The translations under genes were made by a program, and so were the position numbers. A stretch of 64,000 nucleotides of DNA from Diphasiastrum complanatum (lineage: Eukaryota > Streptophyta > Lycopodiopsida > Lycopodiales > Lycopodiaceae): the NCBI GenBank assembly GCA_029204225.1, contig CM055094.1, positions 26,982,541 through 27,046,540 of the forward strand, in the 5' to 3' direction. The notes under the pieces are model-generated. The model had not been told where the DNA came from. It did not search any database and saw only the letters and a list, made by a program, of their open reading frames with translations. The stretch's first letter is position 1. Each line of letters begins with the position of its first letter. Positions 21,277-33,710 of this stretch are shown here, one piece after another.

Positions 21277-21796
21277 TGTCATGTCCATGATCAGTATATA
21301 GGATTCAGTGTTCTCCCAGTCTTGGATACATGGTACTCCAGTGAAACAAGCTGTTAGTTATGCCATGTCATACTGGACGTGACCCGAAAGCAACTAATAT
21401 CCTTGTGAGGCCCAGAACACACTAAATGGAGTTTAGACAAGGCATGAGATAGTGTATGCATGTGTATAGTTATCAATAGCAATTCTATGAATAGTTGGTC
21501 CCTGCTTAGGACTCTACTCTAGGTGAATCTATGTATAGGGAACTTAGGGCTATGCATGGCTATGTGCCCAGGTTGTTTTTTCTCTATATATTGTGGCCAA
21601 ACTCGCCCTACTCCTCATCATGGTTTTGGATTAATTGCCAGGCTCTCACTCTATATTCATGCTTCTTGTTCCTTGGCTTGGGGGTGAGGCTTCTAGAGTT
21701 TAATTGGATGCTTCTACTTGGTTGGGTGGTTTTTCCATAGTGTGTTATCCATTGTGTTTGTAACTTGTAAGTAGGATCTAAGGAGCTTCTCTTATA
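21277..21796 (+). repeat. 3' LTR of the gypsy element
   Basis: It starts TGTCATGTCC after a weak polypurine tract (AAGAAGGAAATAA) and ends CTTATA. About 29 hand-counted differences from the 5' LTR. Confidence 0.9.
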
Positions 21797-22399
21797 TACA
21801 CAGTCATTATGACTGTTGCATGTATCATATACATAACGACAATACCATTTAAGTAAGATCACAGTAAAAGATGATGAATAGATGATCAAGGAGAATAATA
21901 TAGCGTGATTCAGAGTTCCACAACGAACTCCATTGTATCTTAGTTATTTGAGTCCACAGGATCAGAGATCTTAGAGAGAGTGAAAGCTATTCAAGAAGTA
22001 GAGATAGTATTCAATTGTAACTAGCTAAGTAAGATCACAACACATAGTGCGCTATTACTGTGAACCATTCTTGGGCATAGGATCATGATCTGAAGGTTGT
22101 ATTCACAACAGCTTTATTCATATTCTCTATTTTCTTATGTGTGTTCCACTGTGAATGCTTTCTAATATTTTCTCTCTCACTCACTGATACTCACTCCACA
22201 TGGACTATCTAATCTCAAAGGAAGCATGGATGTCTTAGATGCCTAATTGTTTTGCTCTCTTTATGATTGTCTGCGACACCTACAAGATATTCTTTCTGTC
22301 GATGTAACTTAAAGTCTGAAACTATAGTTTGGTAAAGATACTATTATAATTTGCATGTTGAGTTCTCTTTAATCATTTTGCACCTATCAGAGCCCAACA
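21797..22399 (+). repeat. Copia-type LTR, right part of the split unit
   Basis: Resumes the unit cut at 9355 (ACACAGTCATTATGACTG) and ends GAGCCCAACA ahead of a primer site. It matches about 22727-23329 over its whole length. Confidence 0.7.
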
Positions 22400-22402
22400 A
22401 GT

Positions 22403-22413
22403 TGGTATCAGAG
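22403..22413 (+). promoter_or_regulatory. Primer binding site
   Basis: TGGTATCAGAG three bases after the LTR end CCCAACA. The second unit has lost it (GCTTCAGAGATCC at the same place). Confidence 0.65.
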
Positions 22414-22497
22414 ATCCAACAGATTGGTACTAAAGCCATCGTTCCAAACTTTTACTAGTATTCAAGATTGTTTTACAATTTCTTAGATCATTCATCA

Positions 22498-22742
22498 TGG
22501 AAGGTACATCTTCGAAGTCATCGACATCGACATCGACTTCGAAGTCATTGACATTGACATCCTCTCAAGAGCAAGCCAGTCGACTCGACTTGTCTGAAGT
22601 CTTCAACGATCGTCAACTGTCCCCATTCAAAATGGAGCTCTTCCTCTGCTCTGTCCGACGTAGACTACATTATAGTTCATTTCAGTACTTTGCAGTAACT
22701 ATATTGTTTCCCAGACAATCGTTGCCCACACAGTCTTTATGA
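22498..22742 (+). pseudogene. Truncated copia gag start fused to Ser/Thr-rich repeat
   Basis: It starts MEGTSSK like the gag at 23422 (MECTSSK), but then runs into a TCGACATCGAAGTC-type repeat coding SSTSTSTSKS, and ends within the next LTR. The piece following is homologous to 9190-9355. I read it as a gag start replaced by repeat sequence, not as a working gene. Confidence 0.5.
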
Positions 22743-23329
22743 CTGTTGCATGTATATATACATAATGGCAACACCATTTAAGTAAGATCACAATAGAAGA
22801 TGATGAATAGATGATCAAGGAGAATAATATAACATGATTTAGAGTTCCACAGTGAACTCCTTGTATCTTAATTATCTGATTCCACAAGATCAAAGATCTT
22901 TAGAGAGAGTGAAAGATATTCAAAAAGTAGAGATAGTATTCAATCTGTAACTAGCTAAGTAGGATCATAGCACATAGTGCACTATTACTGTGAACCATTC
23001 TTGGGCACAGAATCGTGATTTGATAGTTGTATTCACAACAACTTAATTCAGATTTTCTATTTTCTTATGTGTGTTCTACTGTGAATGCTTTTTGATATTT
23101 TTTCTCTCACTCACTGATACTTGCTCCACATGGAATATCTAATCTCGAAGGAAGCATGGCTGTCTTAGACGCCTAATTGTTTCGCTCCCTTCATGGTTGT
23201 CTTCGACACCTACAAGATATTTCTCTTGTCAATCTAAGTTAAAATATGAAACTATAGTTTGGTGAAGATCTTATTATAATTTGCATGTGGAATTCTCTTT
23301 AATCATTCTGCACCTATCATTGCCCAACA
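22727..23329 (+). repeat. Second copia-type LTR
   Basis: It matches 21797-22399 and 9340-9355. It ends CCCAACA at 23329. The left boundary is not certain because homology to the other unit extends further left through the gag-like repeat. Confidence 0.65.
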
Positions 23330-23421
23330 AGCTTCAGAGATCCAACAGATTGTATCAAAGCCATCGTTCCAAACTATTATTAGTATTCAAGACTATTTTA
23401 CAATTTCTTAGATCATTCATC

Positions 23422-24290
23422 ATGGAATGTACATCTTCAAAAATCCGCTTGATCAATAAGTTCAATGGTGATGACTTCCACATGTGGAAGTTTAAGATGA
23501 AGATAATACTCACTGAAAAAGAACTCTGGGGATACGTCAACGGTTCAATAGCCAAGCCGGCTGAACTTGACATGCTGACACTTGGGAAGCTAAGCATGGA
23601 AAAGCTCTTGCCATTGTATCTCTGAATCTTAAAGATTCACAAATAGCTCATGTAGCTAATTGTTCCAGCTCCAAAGAGGCATGGGACATTCTTACTGGTC
23701 TATATGAAACAACAGATGTATCGACTCGTCTCTTTTTGAGAAAGAAATTCTTTTCACTCAAGATGAGTGAAGCAACCTTAGTCACTAAACATCTGAATGA
23801 ATTCAAATAGCTACTCAATCAATTAGTTGCAATAGGTTCACCAGTATTGGACAAAGATGCTAACATGTCTCTTCTATTTAGTCTTCCTCCCTCTTATGAC
23901 AATTTAGTATTGTTACTTAGAAATGCTCCTAACCTATCTCTACAGAAGGTGACATCAAGTTTATTGTAGCAAGAAGTAAGAAAGAAAAGCTTATCTATGT
24001 CGAATACGAAGACAGTTGCTCTCGATTTGAATAAGCAACAGCTCCATAAGAGGAAATCTTTGAAGGACAAGAAGACAAAAGCTGAGCAGACTGATTCAGA
24101 CCAACAATTACAACATCACAATCGACAACATCAAAAGCCTAAGACTAGACTCTTTTGCAAGTACTGCAACAGAACCAATCACAAATCAAGGATTGTCGAG
24201 TTGTCAAGCACAATGAAGCAAAGAAGAAGATGCAGTAGGATGGAGGATCTGATTTTGTCAGAACCTCTCATGAAGATCCAACACTACTAA
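23422..24290 (+). pseudogene. Copia gag
   Basis: Begins MECTSSKIRLINKFNGDDFH, then MWKFKMKIILTEKELWGYVN, the standard copia gag start. A frameshift near 23615 and stops at about 23808 and 23967 break it; pieces such as AWDILTGLYETTDVSTRLFL and LPPSYDNLVLLL are clear. It ends with CKYCNRTNHKSRI, a zinc knuckle that lost its final Cys. Confidence 0.8.
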
Positions 24291-25036
24291 TGGTACAAGA
24301 TAAACCCACTAGAGATGCATTGGATTGGTATCTCGATTCTGGTGCTTCTCAACACATGACTTCATATAAGTTTCTATTTGAAGACTTCACACCAGCAGAT
24401 TCGAAGTATGTCTACTTTGGTGACTCAAGTGCACTACAAATTGAAGGCAAAGGATCTACACGCCTTTAGCTTCCAAATGGTAAATTGACCTTGCTTAAGG
24501 ATGTACTTTACATACCCAAACTGACCAAAAATTTACTGTTAGTCAGCAAGCTCATTGATTAGGGTTGCAGAGCTTTGTTCAATTCAAAACAATGTACCAT
24601 TTTGGATAAGAACTGTAAAGAAATCCTTTCTGCAAACAAAGAAGGTAATTTGTACATTCTGGGTCATGAATATGCACTTTCTACTAATGTGAGTACATCA
24701 AATGCCCAATTATGGCATCAAAGATTAGGACATTTAAACATGAGATCAATCTTGTATATGCATCATAATATTATGGTCAAGGATCTAAGCATTAATGTTG
24801 CTTCCACTGACATTCGACATGTCTGTGAGATGTGCCTACTAGGCAAACAACCTAGATCAAGATTCCCAAAGAGACAAGCCACTAGAACTAAGTCCATTCT
24901 ACGATTGATACATTGTGATCTGTGTGGCCCTATGAGTATTCCACCATTGGGTTTGGCACTATATTTTATCACATTTATCGATGACTATTCAAGATTTACT
25001 AGCATTATGTTCATTAAGAACAAGTCTGAGGCATAA
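24291..25036 (+). pseudogene. Copia protease, pre-integrase and integrase start
   Basis: WYLDSGASQHMTSYKFLFED gives an intact protease active site (D-S-G). Then come LKDVLYIPKLTKNLLLVSKL, a stop near 24560, LWHQRLGHLNMRSILYMHHN, and the integrase start LIHCDLCGPMSIPPLG with TFIDDYSRF. The first catalytic Asp (HCDLCGP) is present. The frame ends at 25036 where gypsy integrase sequence starts. Confidence 0.85.
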
Positions 25037-25046
25037 AATCAGAATG

Positions 25047-25620
25047 TTGGTGGCCTACACTTCACAAAGATACAGAAAATTATATTCAGTCATGTGATGT
25101 TTGTCAACGTGCATGACAGAATTATGAACCTTTACATCCAGTTTTATCACAAGCACCGTTTGAGAAATGGGGCCTCGACTATGTTGGTCCTATTCATCCT
25201 GCGGCAACAGGATCTCAGGCCAGATATATCATTGTTGCAACTGACTATATGACCAAATGGGTTGAAGCGAAAGCAGTTCGAGTTGCAGATGCAAAATAAA
25301 TGACTAAGTTTTTCTATGAAAACGTTATTACTAGATTTGGATGTCCTATCGAGATCGTTAGTGATCGAGGAACACATTTTGTGAATGAAAAGATAAAGTG
25401 TCTGTTGGAAGACTTTTTTGTTATTCATTGATTTAGTACTCTCTGTATTATCCGAGGGGTAATGGCCAAGCTGAATCTTCCAACAAGATTAGTGAAAGAA
25501 ATATTGAACTATGGAGCGGTCATTTTAGAACATTTGGATGGAAAAAGATTCGACATTCCGGTGAATGACAACCGACTATGCAAGTTTTGGCAGCCAGATC
25601 AGCTAGTTCAATCAGAATGA
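25047..25620 (+). pseudogene. Gypsy integrase fragment joined to the copia relic
   Basis: The sequence reads [74 protein letters not shown] and GNGQAESSNKISERNIELW. The catalytic residues are readable in order (GLD, VSD, QAE). It has stops and a frame change near 25430. The wording [13 protein letters not shown] is that of Tat/Athila-type gypsy elements, different from the chromovirus-like element at 9356-21796. Confidence 0.8.
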
Positions 25621-25889
25621 TCCAACACCTTGTCAGTTTTGTTTTGATTGTTTTACAATTTCCTTGTTTTTTATTACTTGAGTAATTTTTCTTTTCTCTA
25701 GAAAAAGACAAAAAAGAAAAGAAAAAAATGATGAGCAAAAGTCAAAAAAGTCATGAGAGTGAAAAAAGAGGAAGGAAAGTATTTTCAGAAGACTACTCCC
25801 CTTAAACTCGTTCTGTCCTCAAAACGAGTAACTAGGAAAGATCCAATTTGTATGCTTTTAACTCTTTCCCATGAATCATTATCCTCAAT

Positions 25890-26060
25890 CTAACCAACCA
25901 ACCTAATCAAGCACTCAGAGATAGTACAATTTTCTTAATTGTTTATCTCTGGTTTAGAGTACTTCTTTGGGTTTCAAAGGTACATTGAGTGATATAAGTC
26001 CTCCAAATGGGTAAAATCTTCAATACATCAAACTGTCATCACTGAATAGCAGTCGACCAA
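25890..26060 (-). pseudogene. Gypsy chromodomain-like fragment
   Basis: The reverse complement has CATTTGGAGGACTTATA and CCAGAGATAAACAATTAAGA followed by TCTCTGAGTGCTTGATT, matching the end of the gypsy element at 21065-21170. It is short and carries stops. Confidence 0.55.
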
Positions 26061-26419
26061 ACCTAAAGATTAAGTTTAAAAGCTAACAAAAGAATCATTT
26101 AATCACTTTACCCTGAAAATCAATCGTTAGTCTGACTTCAATATCAAATAAGTACTTACTCTCTTAAGTTAAGTGTTCTATCCCTAGCATCACATGCCAG
26201 GAATTAGCAACCATTCAATCTTGATAGACTTAATTGCTCCTAATTAACTGAAGATTTTAGGCTGAAAAATAGTACACAAGCATTCCTTGACTACAATTTG
26301 TAAAGGTAAGCAAATTCCTCATAAGTAAACAATCTCAATAATGTATGAAAACAAAGAAATTTAGAATTCAAATAAAATATCTAAATCCATAACTTTCCCA
26401 ATGGATCAAGAATTACTCA

Positions 26420-26930
26420 CTATCTTAAGAATCATCATATTCTCCTATAATCTTCTAATGTCCACTTAGTATCCATTTATGATTCCTGAATCATAACATT
26501 TGGAATCTTATGATTCATCAATTTATAGGATTCCAAAATCATACTTAATCATTAACAGATACTGGAATATATGTTCAACATACCACTCAGGAAATATAAC
26601 AATCATTCTGAAATCTTTTCCATAAGGAAAATTATTAGATTCCAGGAATATTCTTTCAACCCGATTCTTAACCAAATTATGAGTTCCAATTTCTACAATC
26701 AACCTAGTATTTTAAGACCATTATAACATTTGTTTTGACAATATAAACTTTATACAATCACCTAGAACCACATCTAGAGATTACAAAGTTCTACTGAATT
26801 CCAACTGAATTCAGTGGTTATCCTTGACAATAGTTAGACTCTGTCATCCAATATGAGCTCACTGGGATATAGTCAATAACTTAGGATATTCTTTATTCAA
26901 GAAATATTATATATCAAGAATCTCCTATAT
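26420..26930 (-). repeat. Inverted copy of the 8080-8580 repeat
   Basis: Matches 8080-8580 in reverse orientation by eye over about 500 bp; shares the palindromic TATGATT...AATCATA motif. Confidence 0.65.
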
Positions 26931-29160
26931 TCTAGGCACACAATTCTCATAGATGAATTTAGATGACTCACAATCATGTGTCTTACAAGCAATATAGAAC
27001 AAATCTAACAGTTCCCGGTGAATTCTCTTCACACTGCTTATTTATCCAATTAACTTCTAATCAGGAGTAATCAAATTACTCAAGTCAATTGTAAATGATT
27101 CAAAAATCTTAAATGTCTAGGTGCATATCTCAATTATACATGTATAACACCACATTTAGATCTTCTTCTAAACCATAAATAAGTTAATGAATTATCCTTT
27201 CCATAGAAATAGACATTACATGTCTATGCACACTGACTAGTTTAAGTATACGATATAAAGTCAGTACATAGGAAACACATAGTAGATCCACAAGATTAAG
27301 ATGTACATAAGCAACATATCCAACTATGTTCCTATACATAAACATAGGCTATCAACTGACAGATATCCATAATCTGCATATGTTGCTCACATAAACTCAC
27401 TGAGAATCTTGCAACTCAGCTACAAAAGAACTCTATTTCTCATGAGTAAATAACATATCTGGAAAATCCTTGAAGTGAATAATTCCACATCACAAGTTTT
27501 CCAACCATCTAACTCTTATTAACAAAATTTCTTCAATCAATCAGCCTACAAACAGATCTTAGCATACAAACCAAGATTAGGCTAACTTATACAGACATCT
27601 TTGGACATAGAGTTAAGATTAAAGCTTTATTTCTCTGATCCAATCCATATCATAATGGTACTTGGTAACAATCAGTGAACCTTAATTTAATCTTTACCAC
27701 TACTTCCCATATTCATGAATATCACACAGTTCAATATTCCCAATACTCCTCTAGTTCCAGATTATTCAAAATAATCACTTAGAGAGTTCCTCTATTTCAA
27801 CTAGATAGTTCTATCTTTGCACACATACTTGATTTTTTCAAAAATCCATGCAATTGGCTGATTCATCGAAAGTTTTATTCCTATCTTTTCTTCTCCCCCT
27901 TTTAAAAGAAATTCATAATTTCAATTGAAAAGTTCTCAGGATACAACGTATAAGATATCAAAAATTCAAAAAAGTCAGTAATGAGTATTCAATACTATTA
28001 CAAACCGGACTTTTTTCTCGGAATCATAAAATATCTTATCCCAATTGATAGAAATATTACCTCTCAAGGGTTCAGGAAATCTAAATTCTGAGCCATATTC
28101 AAAAATCTTATAGGAAAATACAATTTCATATAACCATAACAATCTTTCAGAACAAAGTTCTATACTGGAAGGAATTATATAAATCTCAATCCAATTGTCA
28201 TGTATTAATAAAGTTCTAAAGAGTAGAGGTCTAATATAATAGAGAAATAGATTTAAGGGCTTCCATATTTTGTAATTAATGAGATACCATTTAGGGATCG
28301 ATCTTTATCTCATAAATTCCCAAAATACTCTACTAAAAAACCAATGGAATTTGTTAGTATTACCATTACAGCAATCACTAACCATCAGTTTACAAATCAT
28401 TTTTATCCAGAAAATCCCCTTTGAAATCATTGATGTCCCATACCACCAGCTTTTCCTCCAAGAATCCTCTGCATCTAGATTTGTTTTGCCCAAAAAGTCA
28501 AAAAGACTATTTGGCTATCCTATCTCCAAATATAGAATCAAATTCACAACCAATTCCAGAAGATAATCCTAACAATTGAAATTCCTCATGCTCCTTTAGT
28601 GTTACTCAAAGAATACCATTCCACATTGTACCCAATATGGACAAAACGGAATTGAAATGCCATAAATGTATTCACAAACCCAAAAGAAACATAGATTTTA
28701 ATAAAACCGAATACCATACTGTCTTAGGTATCCAAATATCTATTTCAGAATCGAAAAAAAAAAACTTAATTCTTTTACAAGTTAGAATTCCTCTTGGTTG
28801 CTACAGTCATTATAGAGAAACACTCTATAATAGAAAAGAATCCAAATTACTAGATTCTTGTATGGAACACCTTCCATCTGCTTTACTTTGCAAGATCCAA
28901 ATCTAATTGCAAAATAGAGATGGTTCCATAAATGGATTATCAGTCTTGCCACTACTTTTTCCTTAGAATCATCGAATTCTTGAAATTCTAATTTACACAG
29001 GGGAAAAGGAATCCAAATTCCCAGAGGCAATCTTCATAAATAATTCCCAATTTTATTCACTTGCAACTAGTTATACTTTCAGGAATTGAATGTAAACAAA
29101 ATGACTGCCCCAAATTTGTACTAGGAAAGGAAGCATAACTATTCACACAAGCAAATGAGG
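26931..29160. other. AT-rich stretch, no gene recognised
   Basis: Several frames of 60-95 codons exist (for example 28279-28566 and 28637-28906 plus), but none shows a motif that I know, and both strands carry overlapping frames of similar length. Probably old retroelement leader sequence. Confidence 0.4.
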
Positions 29161-30110
29161 TTTGTGAAATTTTGCAAGACTTTAAGAGTCCAAAAACACA
29201 TCAAGGTTGTTGACACTAAATAATCAAGTCTTTCAATGCCTTCAAGAAAAGTTGAAAAGTGCTCAACAATATGTGTTGAAAATCTACATAGAGAACTTGC
29301 ATGTATTGAAAATTCCATAAAGGAGAATGAACGTGTGCAAATATTTTGAATGGTTTTAAGAGATGAGTTCTGTAATCTTGTTCAATCATATGCTATCATG
29401 AAGATCAATTGCAAAGCATCTTTGTGGCTGAGCTTTGCATGAGAGATCATGTGAAGGCAAGACTTGAAAAGCATTCACGAGAGTGATGGAAGAGCCATGT
29501 TTGTCAAAGGCAAAGGGAAGAGCAAACAGAAAGGAATATCATCCAACAAGGAGCTCAATGATGAAGATCATCCATCACCATCATCATCATCAAGCTAAAG
29601 GAAGCCCAAGAAGAACAAAGCCAATTTCAACAGTTACTATGTCGCAAGAACGAGCATTTTGCATCTAAGTGCTTCAAGAAGAGTAATGCTTAAGTCAACA
29701 TGACCAAGGGGGGAGAAGAATATGATTGTGAGGGTCTCTCATGATGTCAAGCTTTTCATTATCAAGCATCAAAAGTGAGAGTCCACGGTGGATTGGTAAT
29801 GGGAGCTCACACATGTAAAACAAGAGGGAGTACTTTTCTAATGTAACACCTTATGTTGAATCTAATATATCAATTTTTATAGCAAATGATTAGGAATGTA
29901 AGATACAAAACAATGGTACTATTCCTATGTATATTGGTTTCTTGAAGAAAGAGCATATAGATGGTGTGTTGTTTATTCCTTTGAAGCACTACCAAAAATT
30001 TGCTTAGTGTGGGTCAACTCATAGATAGTGATTTTAATTTTCAGTTTCAAAACAAGAAATGTTACATCAGGAGGAATGGAAATGTCATAGCAATCCCCAT
30101 GCATATTTGG
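29161..30110 (+). pseudogene. Copia gag and protease relic
   Basis: Readable parts are FVKGKGKSKQKGISSNKELN with DEDHPSPSSSSS (basic/serine tail of gag), HFASKCFKKSNA (end of a zinc knuckle), a protease-like WIGNGSSHM, then HIDGVLFIPL and LSVGQLIDSDFNFQFQ-like sequence in shifted frames. Stops are frequent and the catalytic Asp region is changed. The element is old. Confidence 0.6.
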
Positions 30111-30869
30111 AGTATAATGGGATTCATAAATATATATACCATTGTTAGACAAATTCTCTTGAACTTCTTCCCTTGAAAAGGCTCACTTGTACATTAAAAA
30201 AAAATCGTTAAATTACATGGGATGCCAATGAATATAGTATGAGATCATGACAAACAACTTACTAGCAATTTTGGAGAACTCTCTTTGACTGTTTGAAAAT
30301 CAAGCGTAAGTTTTCCGTAAGTTGAACATATTATCCACACATCAATTGCCAAAGTAAAATCATGATTATAACAATACTTGATCACTTAAAGAGCTACGTT
30401 AAATGACCGACCACATGAGTCATCAATAAAAGTATTTACGAGTAGTAAAGTTGGCCTTCCATGACACCATACATGCTTCTATACAAAGACACCTTTGAGA
30501 TTATCTATGAATTTTTTGCAAAGTGCTACAAATATTATCTTAATGGCCAATACCTCCCTAAAGACAAAGATGCAATATGGATTGACGTATAGTGTGACTC
30601 ATTAAACCTTTGGTTGTAATCATGATTATCAAGAATGCTATGAACAAATCCAACAAGCAATTGCCAAAGCAACCAAAAAACAACAAAAGCACACAAACTT
30701 GTAGCAATAAAAAATATGTGAAACTTATTCGAGACTTGCTATACAATATTATGGTATTTTAAAGTCAAGAAAGTGATCAATGGAATAATTTGTGATTTCA
30801 AACAACCTCCAAATTGAAAGATACACAACAATTTCTTGAAAAGTAGGTTAATCCCATAAATAAGAGCCA
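30111..30869. other. No feature recognised
   Basis: AT-rich. I see no long frame with family motifs and no repeat structure. Confidence 0.4.
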
Positions 30870-31113
30870 CCCAAAGTCATGGACAATAATTAAATTCTAC
30901 AACTTGAACACATTTTTATACACAAACTTGGTGTTATCAACCCATGGGAGCACTTATAGATTTGAACTTTGGTAGGATAGCCCAACACATCAACTCACCA
31001 TGTGTGGGAAGATTATGCACAAAAATGCTTCTTGGTTTCCAAGGGGAGGCTCGAACCTAAGACCAAAGAAACTTTGGATGTTAAGCTAACCAACTAAGCC
31101 AACCCCGTTGGTT
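30870..31113 (-). mobile_element. tRNA-derived SINE candidate
   Basis: On the minus strand the head reads GGGGTTGGCTTAGTTGGTTA (A box TGGCTTAGTTGG at 31090-31101) and GGTTCGAGCC (B box at 31048-31057), 44 bases apart. This is the internal RNA polymerase III promoter layout. A cloverleaf with a complete acceptor stem is not formed, and unrelated sequence follows the head (GGTGAGTTGATGTGTTGGGC), as in SINEs. The 3' end near 30870 is a guess. Confidence 0.6.
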
Positions 31114-31357
31114 ATACAAAAATGAGCTAGGAAAGAAAGAAAAGACTTCGATATAATGCCTTCTCAAGTTTTAGATTTACCCAATCACAACTGCAAGATT
31201 AAATAAAATTTCTTCCAAGGCTAACAATTTTGAGCTCCTAAAACGAAAAATTCGTCAAGTACAACACTTAATGTGTAGGAGTGTGAGCTTCTAACTTAGA
31301 ACCTTCCATGAATTTCACTTATCATACAAAATTTTCGTGTATATTCATATTATTTAT

Positions 31358-31358
31358 A

Positions 31359-31391
<33 letters not shown>
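31358..31391. repeat. (GT)n microsatellite
   Basis: A pure GT tract of about 33 bases that makes the artefactual THTHTH reading on the other strand. Confidence 0.95.
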
Positions 31392-31395
<4 letters not shown>

Positions 31396-33710
31396 GCAAT
31401 CTCCTCAATGGTGGTTTTCCAAAGCAATGGTGAAGATCCAAGCTTACATTTTAGAAAATCAAATGACAATAGAAAGCAAGAAGGAAAGAGAAAGAATGGC
31501 CTTGGAGAGAGTGCACCACAACCATTATGAACGTGAAGTTGATGAGGTGTAAGGGAGGAGTGGAGCAAGTCACCATGCATCTCAAGCAAAAACTCTACGT
31601 CATCATGCACCTCAAACAAATTCTAGTAGTCTTTGTATGCATGCATGCATGTGGTATTTTTGTATTTTTGTATTGGCAGTTGTTGCATTTTGAAGAATGA
31701 GTCCTGATCTTGATTTGTATAAGATTTTGGTTAATTATTCATGTTGTGCATTTGTACTAGTGAGTGGTTTTCAATCTTGGACTTAAACAATTTATCTACA
31801 TTGCCATCTTACGAATTTGAATCGAGGGTGCCATACTTCGTGACAAGATTTATCAAGATCATTGTACATCATGGCAAGGCTTTCAAGGCTGTCAATATTT
31901 GGGGTGAACCATCAAAAGGGTGATCAACATTTTGATAGGATCAATTCAAATGATCACGTGGATCATTTTCATGATAATCTTATGGTCAATAGGGGTCATT
32001 TGCTTCTTTTGGTCACAACGACTATGTTTTCACATGGTTATGAAGACTATGGCCATGGTTTCTCTTCAGGCATTTTGGCAATACTTGCACATGACTGGTG
32101 AATTTTTAAAAGCTTTAATTTATTTCTGCATGTGTCCTTGAGGTACATTTTCCAAGCCATTCTCTCTTCTATTTATTTTCACTCTTACTCAACCAACTAT
32201 GTGTCTCTTTTCCTCTCTTCCCCATCTCCACTTAGTCTCCATCTCCCCATTCTCTTTTCCTTTCCTCCCCATCTATTTCTCTCCTCCCCATCTCCACTCA
32301 GTCTCCACCCATCTTGGGCTTTAGGCCTCCAAACCATTAATTATGATTCGATACCGTGAGGGCCCCAACCCCTCACAATCGTACAGGTCAAGATAGGCCC
32401 ATTAACCACCTTATGGGGGGACAGATGTGAGATCACTCCAATCGTGAGCATGACAACAGCACTGGATAAAGAGATTATAAAAAACCATAAAGAATACCAA
32501 GATTTTGCAAACTGTAGGTATGTTATATAGTGTTTATACGAGAACTCATCAACCACCCCATGATAAAAACAATGAGGTATTGAACCTTCAGCAGAAGTAA
32601 TATAAGAAGAATGAAGTTGGCTGCTAGATATACGTCTACGTAATCTGGCATGAAAGCACATCATAAGCATGACAGTATCAGGTGCCAAAGAAAAGGGCAC
32701 ATGATGTCACTTAGAAAATTGTGGCAAAACAATCAAAGTACATCTGTGTCCCATAAGAAGGAATAATCTAAACATTAGGTACATACAAAATGATGACATT
32801 GTTAGGGTCTTTGGATTATCCTACAAGCTTTGGGGTTGGTGGCATTGTACTGGCCTGGACAAACTTGTGCACTTCTCAGGGATCATGGCTTATTACATGA
32901 AGGTCTATAGCCATATCTGTGCAATAAATTTAACATAACGAAATATAAGCGTACAGCAGGATTGGAAAAAGTAGGTGGATGGACTTATAGAGAGCAAATC
33001 CCACTCATTTACACATGCAATTTTCCAATTTAAAGAGAAGCCCTATGTATCAATAATCAGTCATTATGCTGACTAGAAGCACATGCATTATTACAGCCAT
33101 GAATGTCATGCCATTATGAGGGGACCGGATGGAATATGTCAGAAAGAATTAAAACCTCATAAGAGAACTTCAAAGCACCACCCATGGTTTTCTAATAGAT
33201 CTCTGACAAGCAAGCTTTGGAGTCGTTAGCAGCTCTTGCCAACACATGGACAAGGAAGTGATAAGAGCAAGATGAAGGGAGTTCAGATTGTCCATGTAAC
33301 ATGTTTACCAGCTGCCAATGCTTGAAAAGGTTATCCAGACAGGTGGCCCCTTACTGGTACTTAAGTGAGACTTTGAGCTCAACCAATTGTTGAAGACCAT
33401 ATACCCACATCCTTAACATGCTTCTTATATGTCACACACGCTAGTGCCTCGTCGAGAAATCACCTGTTTCAAAACACACATTAAAACCTCAGTGACTTTC
33501 TCAAGCATTCATCATTCATAAAACCCTCTTCCTAATAACAGTCTTTTCTCCAGAGTACAGACACTTTATTGTAAGAAAAAGGTCCTGCATGATACATTAA
33601 TAACTTTAAATTTTCAACCAACAATTGTAGAGAAGCCTTTCTGACGATTTCTCCTGTTGATAGAAGCACAATGCCTGTATAATGTCTTGATGAACATTTC
33701 TGTCCACTAG
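31392..33710. other. Mostly unassigned; pyrimidine-rich tract at 32195-32320
   Basis: The segment 32195-32320 repeats CTCCCCATCTCC and CACTYAGTCTCCA several times. A 119-codon minus frame at 32341-32700 is open but shows no motif; its serine and hydrophobic content might reflect an old pol fragment. I would not call it a gene. Confidence 0.4.

Larger units (their letters stand above)
9356..21796 (+). mobile_element. Ty3/gypsy retrotransposon, nearly complete, with nested copia
   Basis: Two direct LTRs of about 520 bp flank a leader, gag, protease, reverse transcriptase, RNase H, part of integrase and a chromodomain-like C-terminus. That order is the gypsy order. The element is 12.4 kb only because a 5.9 kb copia element sits in its reverse transcriptase. 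The flanks CACAC (left) and TACAC (right) are the likely target duplication with one change. By hand I count about 29 differences between the LTRs (about 5.6 percent). Stops, a frameshift and loss of the integrase core make it inactive. Confidence 0.9.

Noticed and set aside
31041-31111. Functional tRNA gene
   Set aside because: A and B boxes are present, but the ends do not form an acceptor stem and the sequence continues as a SINE would.
32341-32700. 119-codon minus frame
   Set aside because: No motif, no splice or repeat support, and composition as expected for old non-coding sequence.
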